Under the pieces are notes generated by a model. It saw only the letters and a list, made by a program, of their open reading frames with translations, was not told where the DNA came from and did not search any database. DNA of 20,879 bases from Maribacter sp. (lineage in GTDB: Bacteria > Bacteroidota > Bacteroidia > Flavobacteriales > Flavobacteriaceae), in the NCBI GenBank assembly GCA_030730545.1, contig JANQUX010000341.1, forward strand, positions 1-20,879, read 5' to 3'. The translations under genes were made by a program, and so were the position numbers. This document shows, in pieces, positions 1-7,351 of this stretch; positions within the stretch are counted from its first letter, which is position 1; each line of letters begins with the position of its first letter.

Positions 1-320
1 TGATAGAAGAACTTGCCGATATTTTGGGTGCTGCGACAGCTTGCTCTAAACCGGTTTCTGATCTAGGCTGGAGACCTCATGGAGAGCATGTTGGTCAATC
101 AGGAAAACCTGTAGCGACTAATCTTTACATTGCTATCGGTATTTCTGGAGCGATCCAACACTTAGCTGGTGTAAGTGCCTCTAAAACAAAAGTTGTTATC
201 AATAACGACCCTGAAGCACCTTTCTTTAAAGCTGCTGATTACGGTATTGTTGGAGACGCCTTTGAAGTAGTTCCACAATTGATTGAAAAATTAAAGGATT
301 TTAAAGCACAAAACGGGTAA
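1..320 (+). CDS. etfA: Electron transfer flavoprotein alpha subunit, C-terminal part
   Basis: This is the 3' end of a gene that enters from the left edge. The frame is open from base 3 to the TAA at 318-320. The product is the C-terminal FAD-binding domain of EtfA, which with EtfB passes electrons from acyl-CoA and other dehydrogenases to the membrane quinone pool. The family hallmarks are visible: a GAA-x-ACSKP-x-SDLGW stretch, then [23 protein letters not shown], which wraps the FAD, then [12 protein letters not shown] and a short helix ending [12 protein letters not shown] at base 24 could be mistaken for a start, but it lies inside the conserved domain and homology continues upstream of it. 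The gene is followed at once by a strong terminator, so it is the last gene of its unit. EtfB is presumably upstream, outside the window. Confidence 0.95.
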   Translation, partial: IEELADILGAATACSKPVSDLGWRPHGEHVGQSGKPVATNLYIAIGISGAIQHLAGVSASKTKVVINNDPEAPFFKAADYGIVGDAFEVVPQLIEKLKDFKAQNG

Positions 321-343
321 TTTTTTGTTATTTTGTGCCCCTT

Positions 344-393
344 AAAGGGCTGTTCGTATAGTTGGAGCCCCAAGTATTCGAACAGCCTTTTTT
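344..393 (+). terminator. Rho-independent terminator after etfA
   Basis: A 9-bp perfect stem (GGCTGTTCG at 348-356 with CGAACAGCC at 379-387), extended by AAA/TTT pairs, is followed by six T at 388-393. The 22-base loop is long and contains its own short TTGG/CCAA stem. The bases just before it (GCCC at 337-340) could also pair with GGGC at 347-350, which competes with the main stem. It separates etfA from the next gene, whose ATG is only 12 bases beyond the T run. Confidence 0.8.
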
Positions 394-405
394 AGTTGAA
401 AATCT

Positions 406-1035
406 ATGAGTCTAGTACGATTAAAAATAAAAGGAATCTCTTACAGCCAAACTCAGAACGGGGCATATGCCCTTATCTTGAACGAGGTTGAAGGCGACAG
501 AAAGTTACCAATTGTTATTGGCGCTTTTGAAGCACAATCTATTGCAATCGCTTTAGAAAAAGAGATCAAACCACCAAGACCACTTACACACGATCTTTTT
601 AAAAACTTCTCTGATAGGTTTGATATCGTGATCAAACAGGTAATCATACACAAACTCGTTGATGGTGTATTTTACTCGAGCATTATTTGTGAAAGAGATG
701 GTATAGAAGAAATCATAGATGCCAGAACGAGTGATGCTATTGCCTTAGCTCTGCGTTTCAACGCTCCTATTTTTACCTATAAGACCATATTGGACAAAGC
801 GGGTATTTTCTTGAAATTCTCTTCTAAAGAGAAAGATAAAAAAGACAACGATGACAGTATCATGGTCGATGAAATTTTGCAAGAAGGTGAAACTATAGAA
901 ATAGAATCTGGTGCTAGCGATGGTTACACAGAGCTTACTATAGACGAATTGGAAGCTGAATTAAAAAAGGCAGTCACCAACGAAGACTACGAAAAAGCGG
1001 CAAAACTGAGAGATGAAATCTCTAAACGCAACTAA
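406..1035 (+). CDS. Bifunctional nuclease (BFN) family protein with C-terminal UVR motif
   Basis: The product has 209 residues. Residues 1-135 form the bifunctional nuclease domain (DUF151/DNase-RNase family), with the usual sequence IVIGAFEAQSIAIALE near 36-51, PPRPLTHDL at 57-64 and IDARTSDAIALALR at 104-117. A charged linker (138-175) leads to a UVR motif at about 178-209 (LEAELKKAV, then NEDYEKAAKLRDEI), the helical hairpin by which UvrB and UvrC interact. BFN proteins from plants and Thermotoga have been reported to have DNase or RNase activity or a structural fold consistent with it; the exact cellular role in Bacteroidota is not known to me. The gene is 17 bases upstream of nupC and probably co-transcribed with it. 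The start ATG lies just after the etfA terminator. Family assignment is firm; function is inferred. Confidence 0.9.
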   Translation: MSLVRLKIKGISYSQTQNGAYALILNEVEGDRKLPIVIGAFEAQSIAIALEKEIKPPRPLTHDLFKNFSDRFDIVIKQVIIHKLVDGVFYSSIICERDGIEEIIDARTSDAIALALRFNAPIFTYKTILDKAGIFLKFSSKEKDKKDNDDSIMVDEILQEGETIEIESGASDGYTELTIDELEAELKKAVTNEDYEKAAKLRDEISKRN

Positions 1036-1052
1036 ACATTAAATAATAGTTT

Positions 1053-2513
1053 ATGAAAAAGGGCAAATGGTTGCTATTTTTTGCACTAATTCTTACCACA
1101 ATTACTTTTGCTCAAGAGGTAGACGTAACTCAAACCATACAAAGTACCACTGACACCACCCTGGCTGATAATATAGCCACTGCAAGCGTTATGGGCATGG
1201 AACCAAATGAAGGCTTTTCATTTAATAGTCTTGGTAGAGGTATTCTAGGCATGGCCGTGTTGTTACTGTTGGCATTTTTATTCAGTTCTAACAGAAGAGC
1301 CATTAATTGGAAAACTGTTGGTATTGGTCTGGCGCTTCAATTGGTTATTGCCATTGGAGTACTTAAAATACCTTTCGTACAATTGGTTTTTGAACAAATA
1401 GGAAGAATCTTCGTTAGTATACTAGAATTTACACGCGCGGGCAGTAAATTTCTTTTTGAAGGTTTAGTAGTGGATACTGGTACTTTCGGATACATTTTTG
1501 CTTTTCAAGTGCTACCTACCATCATATTTTTCTCAGCATTAACATCTTTATTGTTTTATTTAGGATTAATACAAAAGGTGGTAAAATGGCTTGCATGGGC
1601 ACTTTCTAAAACCTTAGGTATTTCAGGACCAGAAAGTCTTTCGGTAGCTGGTAATATTTTTCTTGGACAAACTGAAGCTCCTTTATTGATAAAAGCATAT
1701 CTAGAAAAAATGACCAAATCAGAGATTTTATTGGTTATGATAGGCGGTATGGCTACTGTTGCCGGTGCAGTTTTAGCTGCTTATATTGGGTTCTTAGGTG
1801 GCGAAGATGAATTGTTACAACTAGTATTTGCCAAGCATTTATTAGCAGCTTCTGTAATGGCAGCTCCTGGAGCTATTGTTATATCTAAAATACTTTATCC
1901 ACAGACCGAAGAAGTAAATAGTGATGTTCATGTTTCTTCTGAAAAAATCGGTGCCAATGTACTAGATGCTATTGCAAACGGTACTACCGAAGGACTAAGA
2001 CTAGCCGTTAATGTCGGTGCAATGCTTTTAGTTTTCGTAGCTATTATTGCTATGGTCAACGGCATTTTAGAGTGGACTGGAGATTTTACGCACCTAAATA
2101 GCTGGATAGCTGAAAATACATCGTATTCTAAATTTTCTCTTGAAGCAATTTTAGGTACCATATTCGCTCCTTTAATGTGGCTTATTGGCGTAGCCGACGA
2201 AGACATTATGTTAATGGGGCAATTGTTAGGTATTAAATTGGTTGCAAGTGAATTTGTAGGTTATATACAATTGGCAGAGTTAAAAGACATTGCCACAATG
2301 CCACATTTAAAGTTCAATAAATCTGTAATTATGGCTACCTATATGTTATGCGGCTTTGCAAACTTTGCTTCTATCGGTATACAAATTGGCGGTATTGGAT
2401 CTCTTGCTCCAGGCCAAAGAAAAACTTTATCAGAATTCGGAATGAAAGCTGTTCTTGGTGGTTCTCTAGCATCATTACTTTCTGCAACTATTGCAGGTAT
2501 GATTTTAGGGTAA
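1053..2513 (+). CDS. nupC: Concentrative nucleoside transporter (NupC/CNT family)
   Basis: A 486-residue polytopic inner-membrane protein that should import nucleosides with H+ or Na+. CNT hallmarks are present: FLGQTEAPLLIKAYL near 205-219 (the G-Q-T-E-A-P substrate loop), the re-entrant MATVAGAVLAAYIG region, NGTTEGLRLAVNVGAMLL in the second half, and CGFANFASIGIQIGGIG with APGQRKTL near the C-terminus. Unlike E. coli NupC it begins with a cleavable-looking signal peptide (KKGKWLLFFALILTTITFAQ) followed by about 35 polar residues before the first core helix at about 62-78. This adds an extracytoplasmic N-terminal tail. Downstream is thyA after a 135-base gap with its own candidate promoter. 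The context fits pyrimidine nucleoside salvage, but the substrate cannot be read from sequence. Confidence 0.92.
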   Translation: MKKGKWLLFFALILTTITFAQEVDVTQTIQSTTDTTLADNIATASVMGMEPNEGFSFNSLGRGILGMAVLLLLAFLFSSNRRAINWKTVGIGLALQLVIAIGVLKIPFVQLVFEQIGRIFVSILEFTRAGSKFLFEGLVVDTGTFGYIFAFQVLPTIIFFSALTSLLFYLGLIQKVVKWLAWALSKTLGISGPESLSVAGNIFLGQTEAPLLIKAYLEKMTKSEILLVMIGGMATVAGAVLAAYIGFLGGEDELLQLVFAKHLLAASVMAAPGAIVISKILYPQTEEVNSDVHVSSEKIGANVLDAIANGTTEGLRLAVNVGAMLLVFVAIIAMVNGILEWTGDFTHLNSWIAENTSYSKFSLEAILGTIFAPLMWLIGVADEDIMLMGQLLGIKLVASEFVGYIQLAELKDIATMPHLKFNKSVIMATYMLCGFANFASIGIQIGGIGSLAPGQRKTLSEFGMKAVLGGSLASLLSATIAGMILG

Positions 2514-2595
2514 ATTACATTTTTCAACTTTAATTTAGTTAATAAGATCTTCATAACCCATACTTTAAATTCCACTCAAAAATTCATCTAAATAG

Positions 2596-2603
2596 TATTT
2601 TTG
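2596..2603 (+). promoter_or_regulatory. Candidate -7 promoter box for thyA
   Basis: TATTTTTG fits the Bacteroidota -7 consensus TAnnTTTG and lies 46 bases upstream of the thyA ATG at 2649. No good TTTG (-33) element stands 19 bases further up, so this is a candidate only. It also argues against translation starting at the in-frame TTG at 2601, which would overlap the box. The rest of the 2514-2648 gap shows no clear terminator after nupC. Confidence 0.4.
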
Positions 2604-2648
2604 CAATACGTCGATGAATCAATTTGGCGTATACATAATTCTATTGCT

Positions 2649-3473
2649 ATGAAACAATACCACGACCTTTTAAAACATGTTCTTAATGAAGGAAACCAAA
2701 AAGGTGACCGTACAGGAACCGGAACTAAAAGTGTTTTTGGGTATCAGATGCGTTTTGACCTCAGCGAAGGTTTTCCCATGGTTACCACCAAAAAGTTACA
2801 TTTAAAATCTATTGTATATGAACTACTTTGGTTTTTAAAAGGCGATACCAATATTAAGTATTTACAAGAAAACGGTGTTCGTATTTGGAACGAATGGGCA
2901 GATGAAAACGGAGATCTAGGTCCGGTTTATGGCCATCAATGGCGTAATTGGAACGATGATGAAATCGATCAAATTAAAGAAGTAGTACATTCTTTAAAAA
3001 CCAACCCTAACAGCAGAAGAATGTTAGTATCTGCTTGGAACCCTAGCGTATTGCCAGATACTTCTAAATCATTTTCTGAAAATGTGTCTAACGGCAAAGC
3101 TGCTTTACCTCCTTGCCATGCATTTTTTCAGTTTTATGTTGCTGACGGCAAATTATCTTGTCAATTATACCAACGTAGTGCAGATATCTTCTTAGGCGTA
3201 CCGTTCAATATTGCATCTTACGCATTGTTTACCATGATGATGGCGCAGGTTTGTGGCTATGAAGCCGGCGATTTTATTCATACTTTCGGTGATGCCCATA
3301 TCTACAATAATCATATGGAGCAGGTTGAATTACAACTAAGTAGAGAGCCTAGAGCATTACCTAAAATGAAAATGAATCCGAATGTGAAAGATATTTTTGA
3401 CTTCAAGTTCGAAGATTTTGAATTAGTAGATTATAATCCGCATCCTCATATAAAAGGTAAAGTAGCTATTTAG
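2649..3473 (+). CDS. thyA: Thymidylate synthase
   Basis: ThyA converts dUMP to dTMP with 5,10-methylene-tetrahydrofolate, yielding dihydrofolate that FolA (bases 7750-8244) recycles. The 274-residue protein shows the full family signature: [13 protein letters not shown] at 19-31, the phosphate-binding arginine pair NSRRM at 121-125, the catalytic Cys156 in [28 protein letters not shown] at 175-191, and HIYNNHMEQ at 217-225. The start is ATG 2649, which aligns with other ThyA N-termini; the frame is open 16 codons further up to a TTG but that extension is not conserved and covers a promoter-like box. Compared with E. coli ThyA there is an insertion of about 13 residues (135-149) just before the catalytic loop, balanced partly by shorter loops elsewhere. 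Confidence 0.97.
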   Translation: MKQYHDLLKHVLNEGNQKGDRTGTGTKSVFGYQMRFDLSEGFPMVTTKKLHLKSIVYELLWFLKGDTNIKYLQENGVRIWNEWADENGDLGPVYGHQWRNWNDDEIDQIKEVVHSLKTNPNSRRMLVSAWNPSVLPDTSKSFSENVSNGKAALPPCHAFFQFYVADGKLSCQLYQRSADIFLGVPFNIASYALFTMMMAQVCGYEAGDFIHTFGDAHIYNNHMEQVELQLSREPRALPKMKMNPNVKDIFDFKFEDFELVDYNPHPHIKGKVAI

Positions 3474-3493
3474 AATCAATTTCTTAATTTATC

Positions 3494-3527
3494 AGGTTAA
3501 ACTCAATTGAGCATTTTTATTTAACTT
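3494..3527 (+). promoter_or_regulatory. Inverted repeat in the egtB leader
   Basis: GTTAAA (3496-3501) pairs with TTTAAC (3520-3525), and the stem can extend by two weaker pairs. Inside it is a short palindrome, CTCAATTGAG at 3502-3511. No clear T run follows, so it is not a convincing terminator for thyA. It could be an operator or an mRNA structure ahead of egtB, or chance in AT-rich DNA. It occupies most of the 72-base thyA-egtB gap. Confidence 0.25.
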
Positions 3528-3545
3528 TCCATAAAAATTGTTTTC

Positions 3546-4706
3546 ATGGTTAGTACTGATACGTTCTTAGATTTCTTTTTAGAAACCAGAGAGCATACCG
3601 AGGCTATTTGCATGCCTCTAGAAATTGAAGATTATGTGGTACAACCTATCATTGACGTCTCTCCACCAAAATGGCATCTAGGTCATACGACTTGGTTTTT
3701 TGAGCAATTTATTCTTAAAACATATGATACATCTTATACGGTTTTTGATGAAGATTTCTCGTTCGTATTTAATAGTTATTACGAAACAGTAGGTAAACGC
3801 GTTGTGCGTGCCGATCGTGGTAATCTGTCTAGACCTTCTGTAAAAAAGGTTTATGAATACAGACAGTATGTAACCCAAGCAATGAAGAGGCTGTTAGAAT
3901 CTAATGAAGATGAAACATTATTAGTTGTTCTTGAAATCGGTATACATCACGAAAAGCAACATCAAGAATTACTACTTACAGATATTAAATATATTCTCGG
4001 GAACAACCCGCTATTACCTAAATACTCAGACAATTTCAAAGAATTTACTGTTGAGAAAGAAGCTCAAAGCTGGATTTCTATGAGCGAAGGCATTTATGAA
4101 ATAGGTCATAATTCTACTGACTTCTGTTTTGACAATGAATTAGGTAGACACAAAGTATATCTACATGATTATCAAATATCAAATAAACTCGTTACTAACG
4201 CCGAATATATTGAATTCATAAAGGCAGACGGGTATAAACGTTTCGACCTTTGGCATGCGGCTGGATGGGATTGGGTGCAGCAATACCAAATAACATCACC
4301 ATTATATTGGCATGAGATTAACGGAGTTTGGCATTATTACAGCCTTAACGGATTGACTGAAGTTGATTTAGACGCACCTGTTACCCATATTTCTTATTTT
4401 GAATCGTTTGCCTTTGCCCAATATAAAAGTTGCAGATTGCCTACTGAATTTGAGTGGGAAGCAGCACAAAACCAATTTAATTGGGGACAACGTTGGGAAT
4501 GGACAGAAAGCGCATATCTACCCTACCCCAACTATAAAAAAGTTGATGGTGCTCTAGGCGAATACAACGGTAAGTTTATGGTCAACCAAAAAGTACTTAG
4601 GGGCAGTTCTATTGCAACCCCGAACAAACATGCAAGACATACATACCGCAATTTTTTTCCAGCTGATTTAAAATGGCAGTTTACAGGTATAAGGTTAGCT
4701 AAATAA
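3546..4706 (+). CDS. egtB: EgtB-like nonheme-iron sulfoxide synthase (ergothioneine pathway)
   Basis: EgtB-type enzymes use Fe(II) and O2 to join hercynine to the sulfur of cysteine or gamma-glutamylcysteine. This 386-residue protein has the two expected domains. The N-terminal DinB-like four-helix domain (about 8-160) carries the candidate iron ligands His47 in WHLGHTTWFFE and His135/His139 in HHEKQHQELLL. The C-terminal formylglycine-generating-enzyme-like domain (about 175-386) ends with the typical LRGSS, a TP-x2-HARHTYRNFFP stretch and FTGIRLA. The stretch NSYYETVGKRVVRADRG-x-LSRP (76-97) is also characteristic of this group. It lies 16 bases upstream of egtD, so the two are surely co-transcribed. 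Close relatives include OvoA and SenA; the partner being an EgtD favours ergothioneine. The sulfur donor cannot be fixed from sequence, and no EgtA or EgtC is nearby. Confidence 0.88.
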   Translation: MVSTDTFLDFFLETREHTEAICMPLEIEDYVVQPIIDVSPPKWHLGHTTWFFEQFILKTYDTSYTVFDEDFSFVFNSYYETVGKRVVRADRGNLSRPSVKKVYEYRQYVTQAMKRLLESNEDETLLVVLEIGIHHEKQHQELLLTDIKYILGNNPLLPKYSDNFKEFTVEKEAQSWISMSEGIYEIGHNSTDFCFDNELGRHKVYLHDYQISNKLVTNAEYIEFIKADGYKRFDLWHAAGWDWVQQYQITSPLYWHEINGVWHYYSLNGLTEVDLDAPVTHISYFESFAFAQYKSCRLPTEFEWEAAQNQFNWGQRWEWTESAYLPYPNYKKVDGALGEYNGKFMVNQKVLRGSSIATPNKHARHTYRNFFPADLKWQFTGIRLAK

Positions 4707-4722
4707 ACACGACAGATTACGC

Positions 4723-5691
4723 ATGCAAGACACAAAGACGACAATTACCAGTATAAGTGATTTTGAAAAAGAAGTTTTCCAAGGCTTGACAGATAACCCC
4801 AAGCACTTATCTTCAATGTATTTTTACGACAAAAAAGGAGATAAGCTTTTTCAAGATATTATGGCTATGCCAACGTATTATCTTACCGATTCGGAATATG
4901 AAATTCTTGAGAACAATAAAGAAGAAATCTCAAATTTGTTTACCGGTTTTGAGTCATTCGACTTAATTGAACTTGGTGCTGGAGATGGAAAAAAGACTAA
5001 AATTCTATTAAAAGAATTCAGCGACCAAAAAATCGATTTTACTTACGTACCCATTGATATTAGCGACAATGCATTAAATCTACTACAGAATTCTATTGAG
5101 AAAGAATTACCAGAAGTAAAAGTTCAGCCTTTTCAAGGGACATATTTTGAAGCGCTTAAAGAAATAAACAGTCGAGAGAATAGAAAAATTATTTTGTTTT
5201 TAGGTTCTAATATTGGCAACTTAGAGCATGAGCAGGCGGTTGTCTTCATGAACAAGATCCAACAGCTAATGCAACCTGAAGATTTACTATTTATGGGGTT
5301 TGATCAAAAGAAAAATCCGCAAACCATATTAGATGCCTATAATGACAAAGAAGGCATTACAGCTGCGTTCAATAAAAATGTTCTTGCAAGAATAAACACC
5401 GAATTAAATGCAAATTTTATTTTAGATCAGTTTTTACATTGGGAGGTGTATAACCCAGAAACAGGCACTGCAAAGAGCTATTTAGTTTCGAAAATTGAAC
5501 AGACTGTACAAATTGAAAATTTAGAATTAACAGTAGATTTTAAGCAATGGGAGACTATACACACTGAAATTTCACAAAAATATGATGATGAAATAATTAC
5601 TTGGCTTGCGAAAGAATCTGGTTTAAAAATGACCACTTCTTATGAATCAACAGCATTTGGTTATAAAAACTATGTCTTTAAAAAAGCTTAG
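4723..5691 (+). CDS. egtD: L-histidine N-alpha-methyltransferase (hercynine synthase)
   Basis: EgtD trimethylates the alpha-amino group of histidine with three S-adenosylmethionine, giving hercynine for EgtB. The 322-residue protein matches the family along its length: SSMYFYDKKGDKLFQDI at 30-46, the SAM-binding loop LIELGAGDGKKT at 81-92, VPIDIS at 109-114, and FLGSNIGNLE at 159-168. Residues that line the histidine pocket in mycobacterial EgtD appear conserved: Asn166 in SNIGN, Tyr206 in DAYND, and Glu282/Ser284 in HTEIS. This keeps it apart from general methyltransferases and argues for histidine as the substrate. It is the last gene of the plus-strand run and is closed by a strong terminator. 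The pathway role is firm; whether the cell makes free ergothioneine depends on the missing steps. Confidence 0.92.
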   Translation: MQDTKTTITSISDFEKEVFQGLTDNPKHLSSMYFYDKKGDKLFQDIMAMPTYYLTDSEYEILENNKEEISNLFTGFESFDLIELGAGDGKKTKILLKEFSDQKIDFTYVPIDISDNALNLLQNSIEKELPEVKVQPFQGTYFEALKEINSRENRKIILFLGSNIGNLEHEQAVVFMNKIQQLMQPEDLLFMGFDQKKNPQTILDAYNDKEGITAAFNKNVLARINTELNANFILDQFLHWEVYNPETGTAKSYLVSKIEQTVQIENLELTVDFKQWETIHTEISQKYDDEIITWLAKESGLKMTTSYESTAFGYKNYVFKKA

Positions 5692-5710
5692 ATTATACTT
5701 TTAAATAGAA

Positions 5711-5750
5711 AAAAAAGCCTGCTATATTAAATAGCAGGCTTTCTATATTT
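5711..5750. terminator. Bidirectional terminator between egtD and the CBM48 gene
   Basis: A perfect 12-bp stem, AAAGCCTGCTAT (5714-5725) with ATAGCAGGCTTT (5731-5742), closes a five-base loop, ATTAA. Six A precede and T-rich sequence follows, so it works on both strands. It sits 22 bases after the egtD stop and 24 bases after the stop of the convergent minus-strand gene, and probably serves both. Confidence 0.88.
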
Positions 5751-5766
5751 TAGTACTATTTCTTTT

Positions 5767-6063
5767 TTACAATTCTAATACAGCATTCTCAGAACCAGCG
5801 AAATCATTCCATTGGTAACGATCTGCCTCACCATCGTTTACATATTCTCCATCAACGATATATTTGAATTCAAATGAATTCTCTTTTGGAAGATCAAAAG
5901 TTCCCGTAAACGAGCCATTCTTTTGTTTCTTCAATGCGCTCTTTTTTGCATTCCAGTTATTGAAATCGCCTACAACAGCTACTTTTTTTGCATCGTCTGT
6001 AGGTACTGTAAAAGTAACCTTACATACTGGCTTAGTTTTTAAATATTTTTTTGCAATTGCCAT
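5767..6063 (-). CDS. Small glycogen-binding-module protein (CBM48/isoamylase early-set type)
   Basis: The product has 98 residues and is almost entirely one early-set (E-set) carbohydrate-binding module like that of AMPK beta subunits and branching enzymes. The hallmark VAVVGDFNNWNA is at 28-39, followed by KNGSFTGTFDLP at 48-59, FEFKYIVDGEY at 65-75 and a C-terminal DRYQWNDFAGSENAVLEL. There is no signal peptide and no catalytic domain, so it should be cytosolic and act by binding glycogen-like glucan or by partnering another protein. Stand-alone modules of this kind are common in Bacteroidota; their job is not known to me. It is convergent with egtD and downstream of the PLP enzyme on the same strand (148-base gap). 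A 16-bp AT-only palindrome (6065-6080) lies immediately before its ATG. Confidence 0.85.
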   Translation of the reverse strand: MAIAKKYLKTKPVCKVTFTVPTDDAKKVAVVGDFNNWNAKKSALKKQKNGSFTGTFDLPKENSFEFKYIVDGEYVNDGEADRYQWNDFAGSENAVLEL

Positions 6064-6188
6064 GATATTAAATTTAATATTTAAAGTAAAACTAGTACAA
6101 TAAAATACTCATTTACAACACTTAAGAGATTTTTATCAAATCCTTAATATTTAGGCTGTTTATAGATGTACAACGGAAATTAATCCTA

Positions 6189-6196
6189 CAAAATTA
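6189..6196 (-). promoter_or_regulatory. Candidate -7 box upstream of the CBM48 gene
   Basis: On the minus strand this reads TAATTTTG, matching TAnnTTTG. It lies 126 bases before the ATG of the small glycogen-binding protein, implying a long AT-rich leader, and no -33 partner is evident. A chance match is quite possible here. Confidence 0.2.
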
Positions 6197-6211
6197 CTTT
6201 ATTGTGAATAG

Positions 6212-7297
6212 CTACTTTCCTGTTTTTAAGATTTTTACAATTGCATCTATTTCTGCTTCGGTATTATAGAAATGAAAACTTAAACGTACCCCATCGCCTC
6301 TTTGAGCACAAAACACATCATTGTCAATTAGTTTTTGATAAGTAGCTTCATTTGCCTTAATATTAAAAATGGTACTGTGTTGCTTTCTTCCCGTAACCAC
6401 ATCAGATAATAGCCCTAGTTTTTGAAATTCTGTCTTTGCCTTCTCAGATAATTTACCATTCTGCTCTGTAATTTTATCTATTCCGATTTTTTCAAAAAAC
6501 TCAATTGAAAACTTCATGCTTCCAAAAATAAGCGATGACAGATGACCTGGCTCAAACTGTTTTGCAAACCTTATTTCATCCATTTTATCTAACTCGCCAT
6601 TGGCAGCATTAAAACCAATATTATGCAATGAAAACTTTTCTTTTATCTGATCAGAGAATAGCATGAATCCGTTTCCATAACCTGCCAATAACCATTTGTA
6701 TGCACTTGCTCCTAAGGCGTCGATACCAGAATTATCGAAATCAAATGTAGTACTGCCACAAAACTGTGTGCCGTCGGCAATTATAATCAAATCAGGATGT
6801 TGTTTTTTTAAATCTTTCAAAAATTCTAAATCAATGGTAAATCCGTCTAACCACTGCACAAGACTTAATGCTAGTACATCTATTTTTTTCTCTGACACCA
6901 CTTTTTGAATTTGATCTTCAATGTCAACCGTCATTTTCAAATACTCAATATCAAATTCTCTTTTTTCAAAACACCAGTTAAGTGACGGGTAGTCGTTTTC
7001 TACTAGAAGTATTTTTTTATTTGAATTTAATCCTTCAAGTAAGACATTTAAGCCAGTAGAAAAATTACTGACCAATGCGACATTTTCTCGTTTGCAATTA
7101 AAAAATCTGCCAACGGTAGATCTCGTATCAGCTATAACTTTTAAGGCTTTGTCGCGCATATCGCTACCATATATAATAAAGTCTAAATCGTGCTCTTGCC
7201 GCCAATCTAGCAAAGAATCATACAACAGACCATATACCGCTGTGTTAGCATAAATACCTTTTTTTAAAACCGGGAATTCCTTTCTAAATTTTTCCAT
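6212..7297 (-). CDS. Class V aminotransferase-fold PLP enzyme (IscS/EgtE-like fold), substrate unknown
   Basis: The 361-residue protein has the class V (cysteine desulfurase-like) PLP fold. The cofactor residues are visible: SNFSTGLN at 77-84 at the phosphate site, Asp175 with the paired Thr-Gln in IIADGTQF, the Schiff-base Lys201 in GASAYKWLLAGYGNG, and the C-terminal substrate-carboxylate Arg338 in GVRLSFHFYN. It has no obvious desulfurase Cys loop, so a sulfur-carrier IscS role is unlikely. Members of this subgroup include isopenicillin-N-epimerase-like proteins, C-S lyases and the mycobacterial EgtE. The gene lies 520 bases beyond egtD on the opposite strand, so an EgtE role is possible but unproven. 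The ATG at 7295-7297 is divergent from the 2TM gene. Confidence 0.82.
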   Translation of the reverse strand: MEKFRKEFPVLKKGIYANTAVYGLLYDSLLDWRQEHDLDFIIYGSDMRDKALKVIADTRSTVGRFFNCKRENVALVSNFSTGLNVLLEGLNSNKKILLVENDYPSLNWCFEKREFDIEYLKMTVDIEDQIQKVVSEKKIDVLALSLVQWLDGFTIDLEFLKDLKKQHPDLIIIADGTQFCGSTTFDFDNSGIDALGASAYKWLLAGYGNGFMLFSDQIKEKFSLHNIGFNAANGELDKMDEIRFAKQFEPGHLSSLIFGSMKFSIEFFEKIGIDKITEQNGKLSEKAKTEFQKLGLLSDVVTGRKQHSTIFNIKANEATYQKLIDNDVFCAQRGDGVRLSFHFYNTEAEIDAIVKILKTGK

Positions 7298-7335
7298 TGA
7301 TTATAGCGTATAATACATTTCCTGTATCTTTATAC

Positions 7336-7343
7336 CAAATATA
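7336..7343 (-). promoter_or_regulatory. Candidate -7 box for the class V PLP enzyme gene
   Basis: The minus strand reads TATATTTG, an exact TAnnTTTG match, 38 bases before the ATG at 7297. It lies in the 54-base divergent gap, which must also hold the promoter of the 2TM-folA unit; for that direction only a one-mismatch box (TATCTTTA, 7325-7332) is seen. Confidence 0.4.
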
Positions 7344-7351
7344 GGAAGAGT

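Noticed and set aside
1928..2206. Minus-strand open frame inside nupC
   Set aside because: It is a shadow of the conserved transporter frame, with no recognisable domain.
2601..2648. N-terminal extension of ThyA from a TTG start
   Set aside because: The 16 extra residues match nothing in ThyA, the TTG overlaps a promoter-like TAnnTTTG box, and ATG 2649 fits the usual N-terminus.
3546..5691. Selenoneine (SenA-type) pathway
   Set aside because: No SenB-like glycosyltransferase or SelD is nearby, and the neighbour is a standard EgtD.
6212..7297. Cysteine desulfurase (IscS/SufS) identity for the PLP enzyme
   Set aside because: The PLP site fits class V, but the active-site cysteine loop typical of desulfurases is not apparent, and there are no Suf/Isc neighbours.
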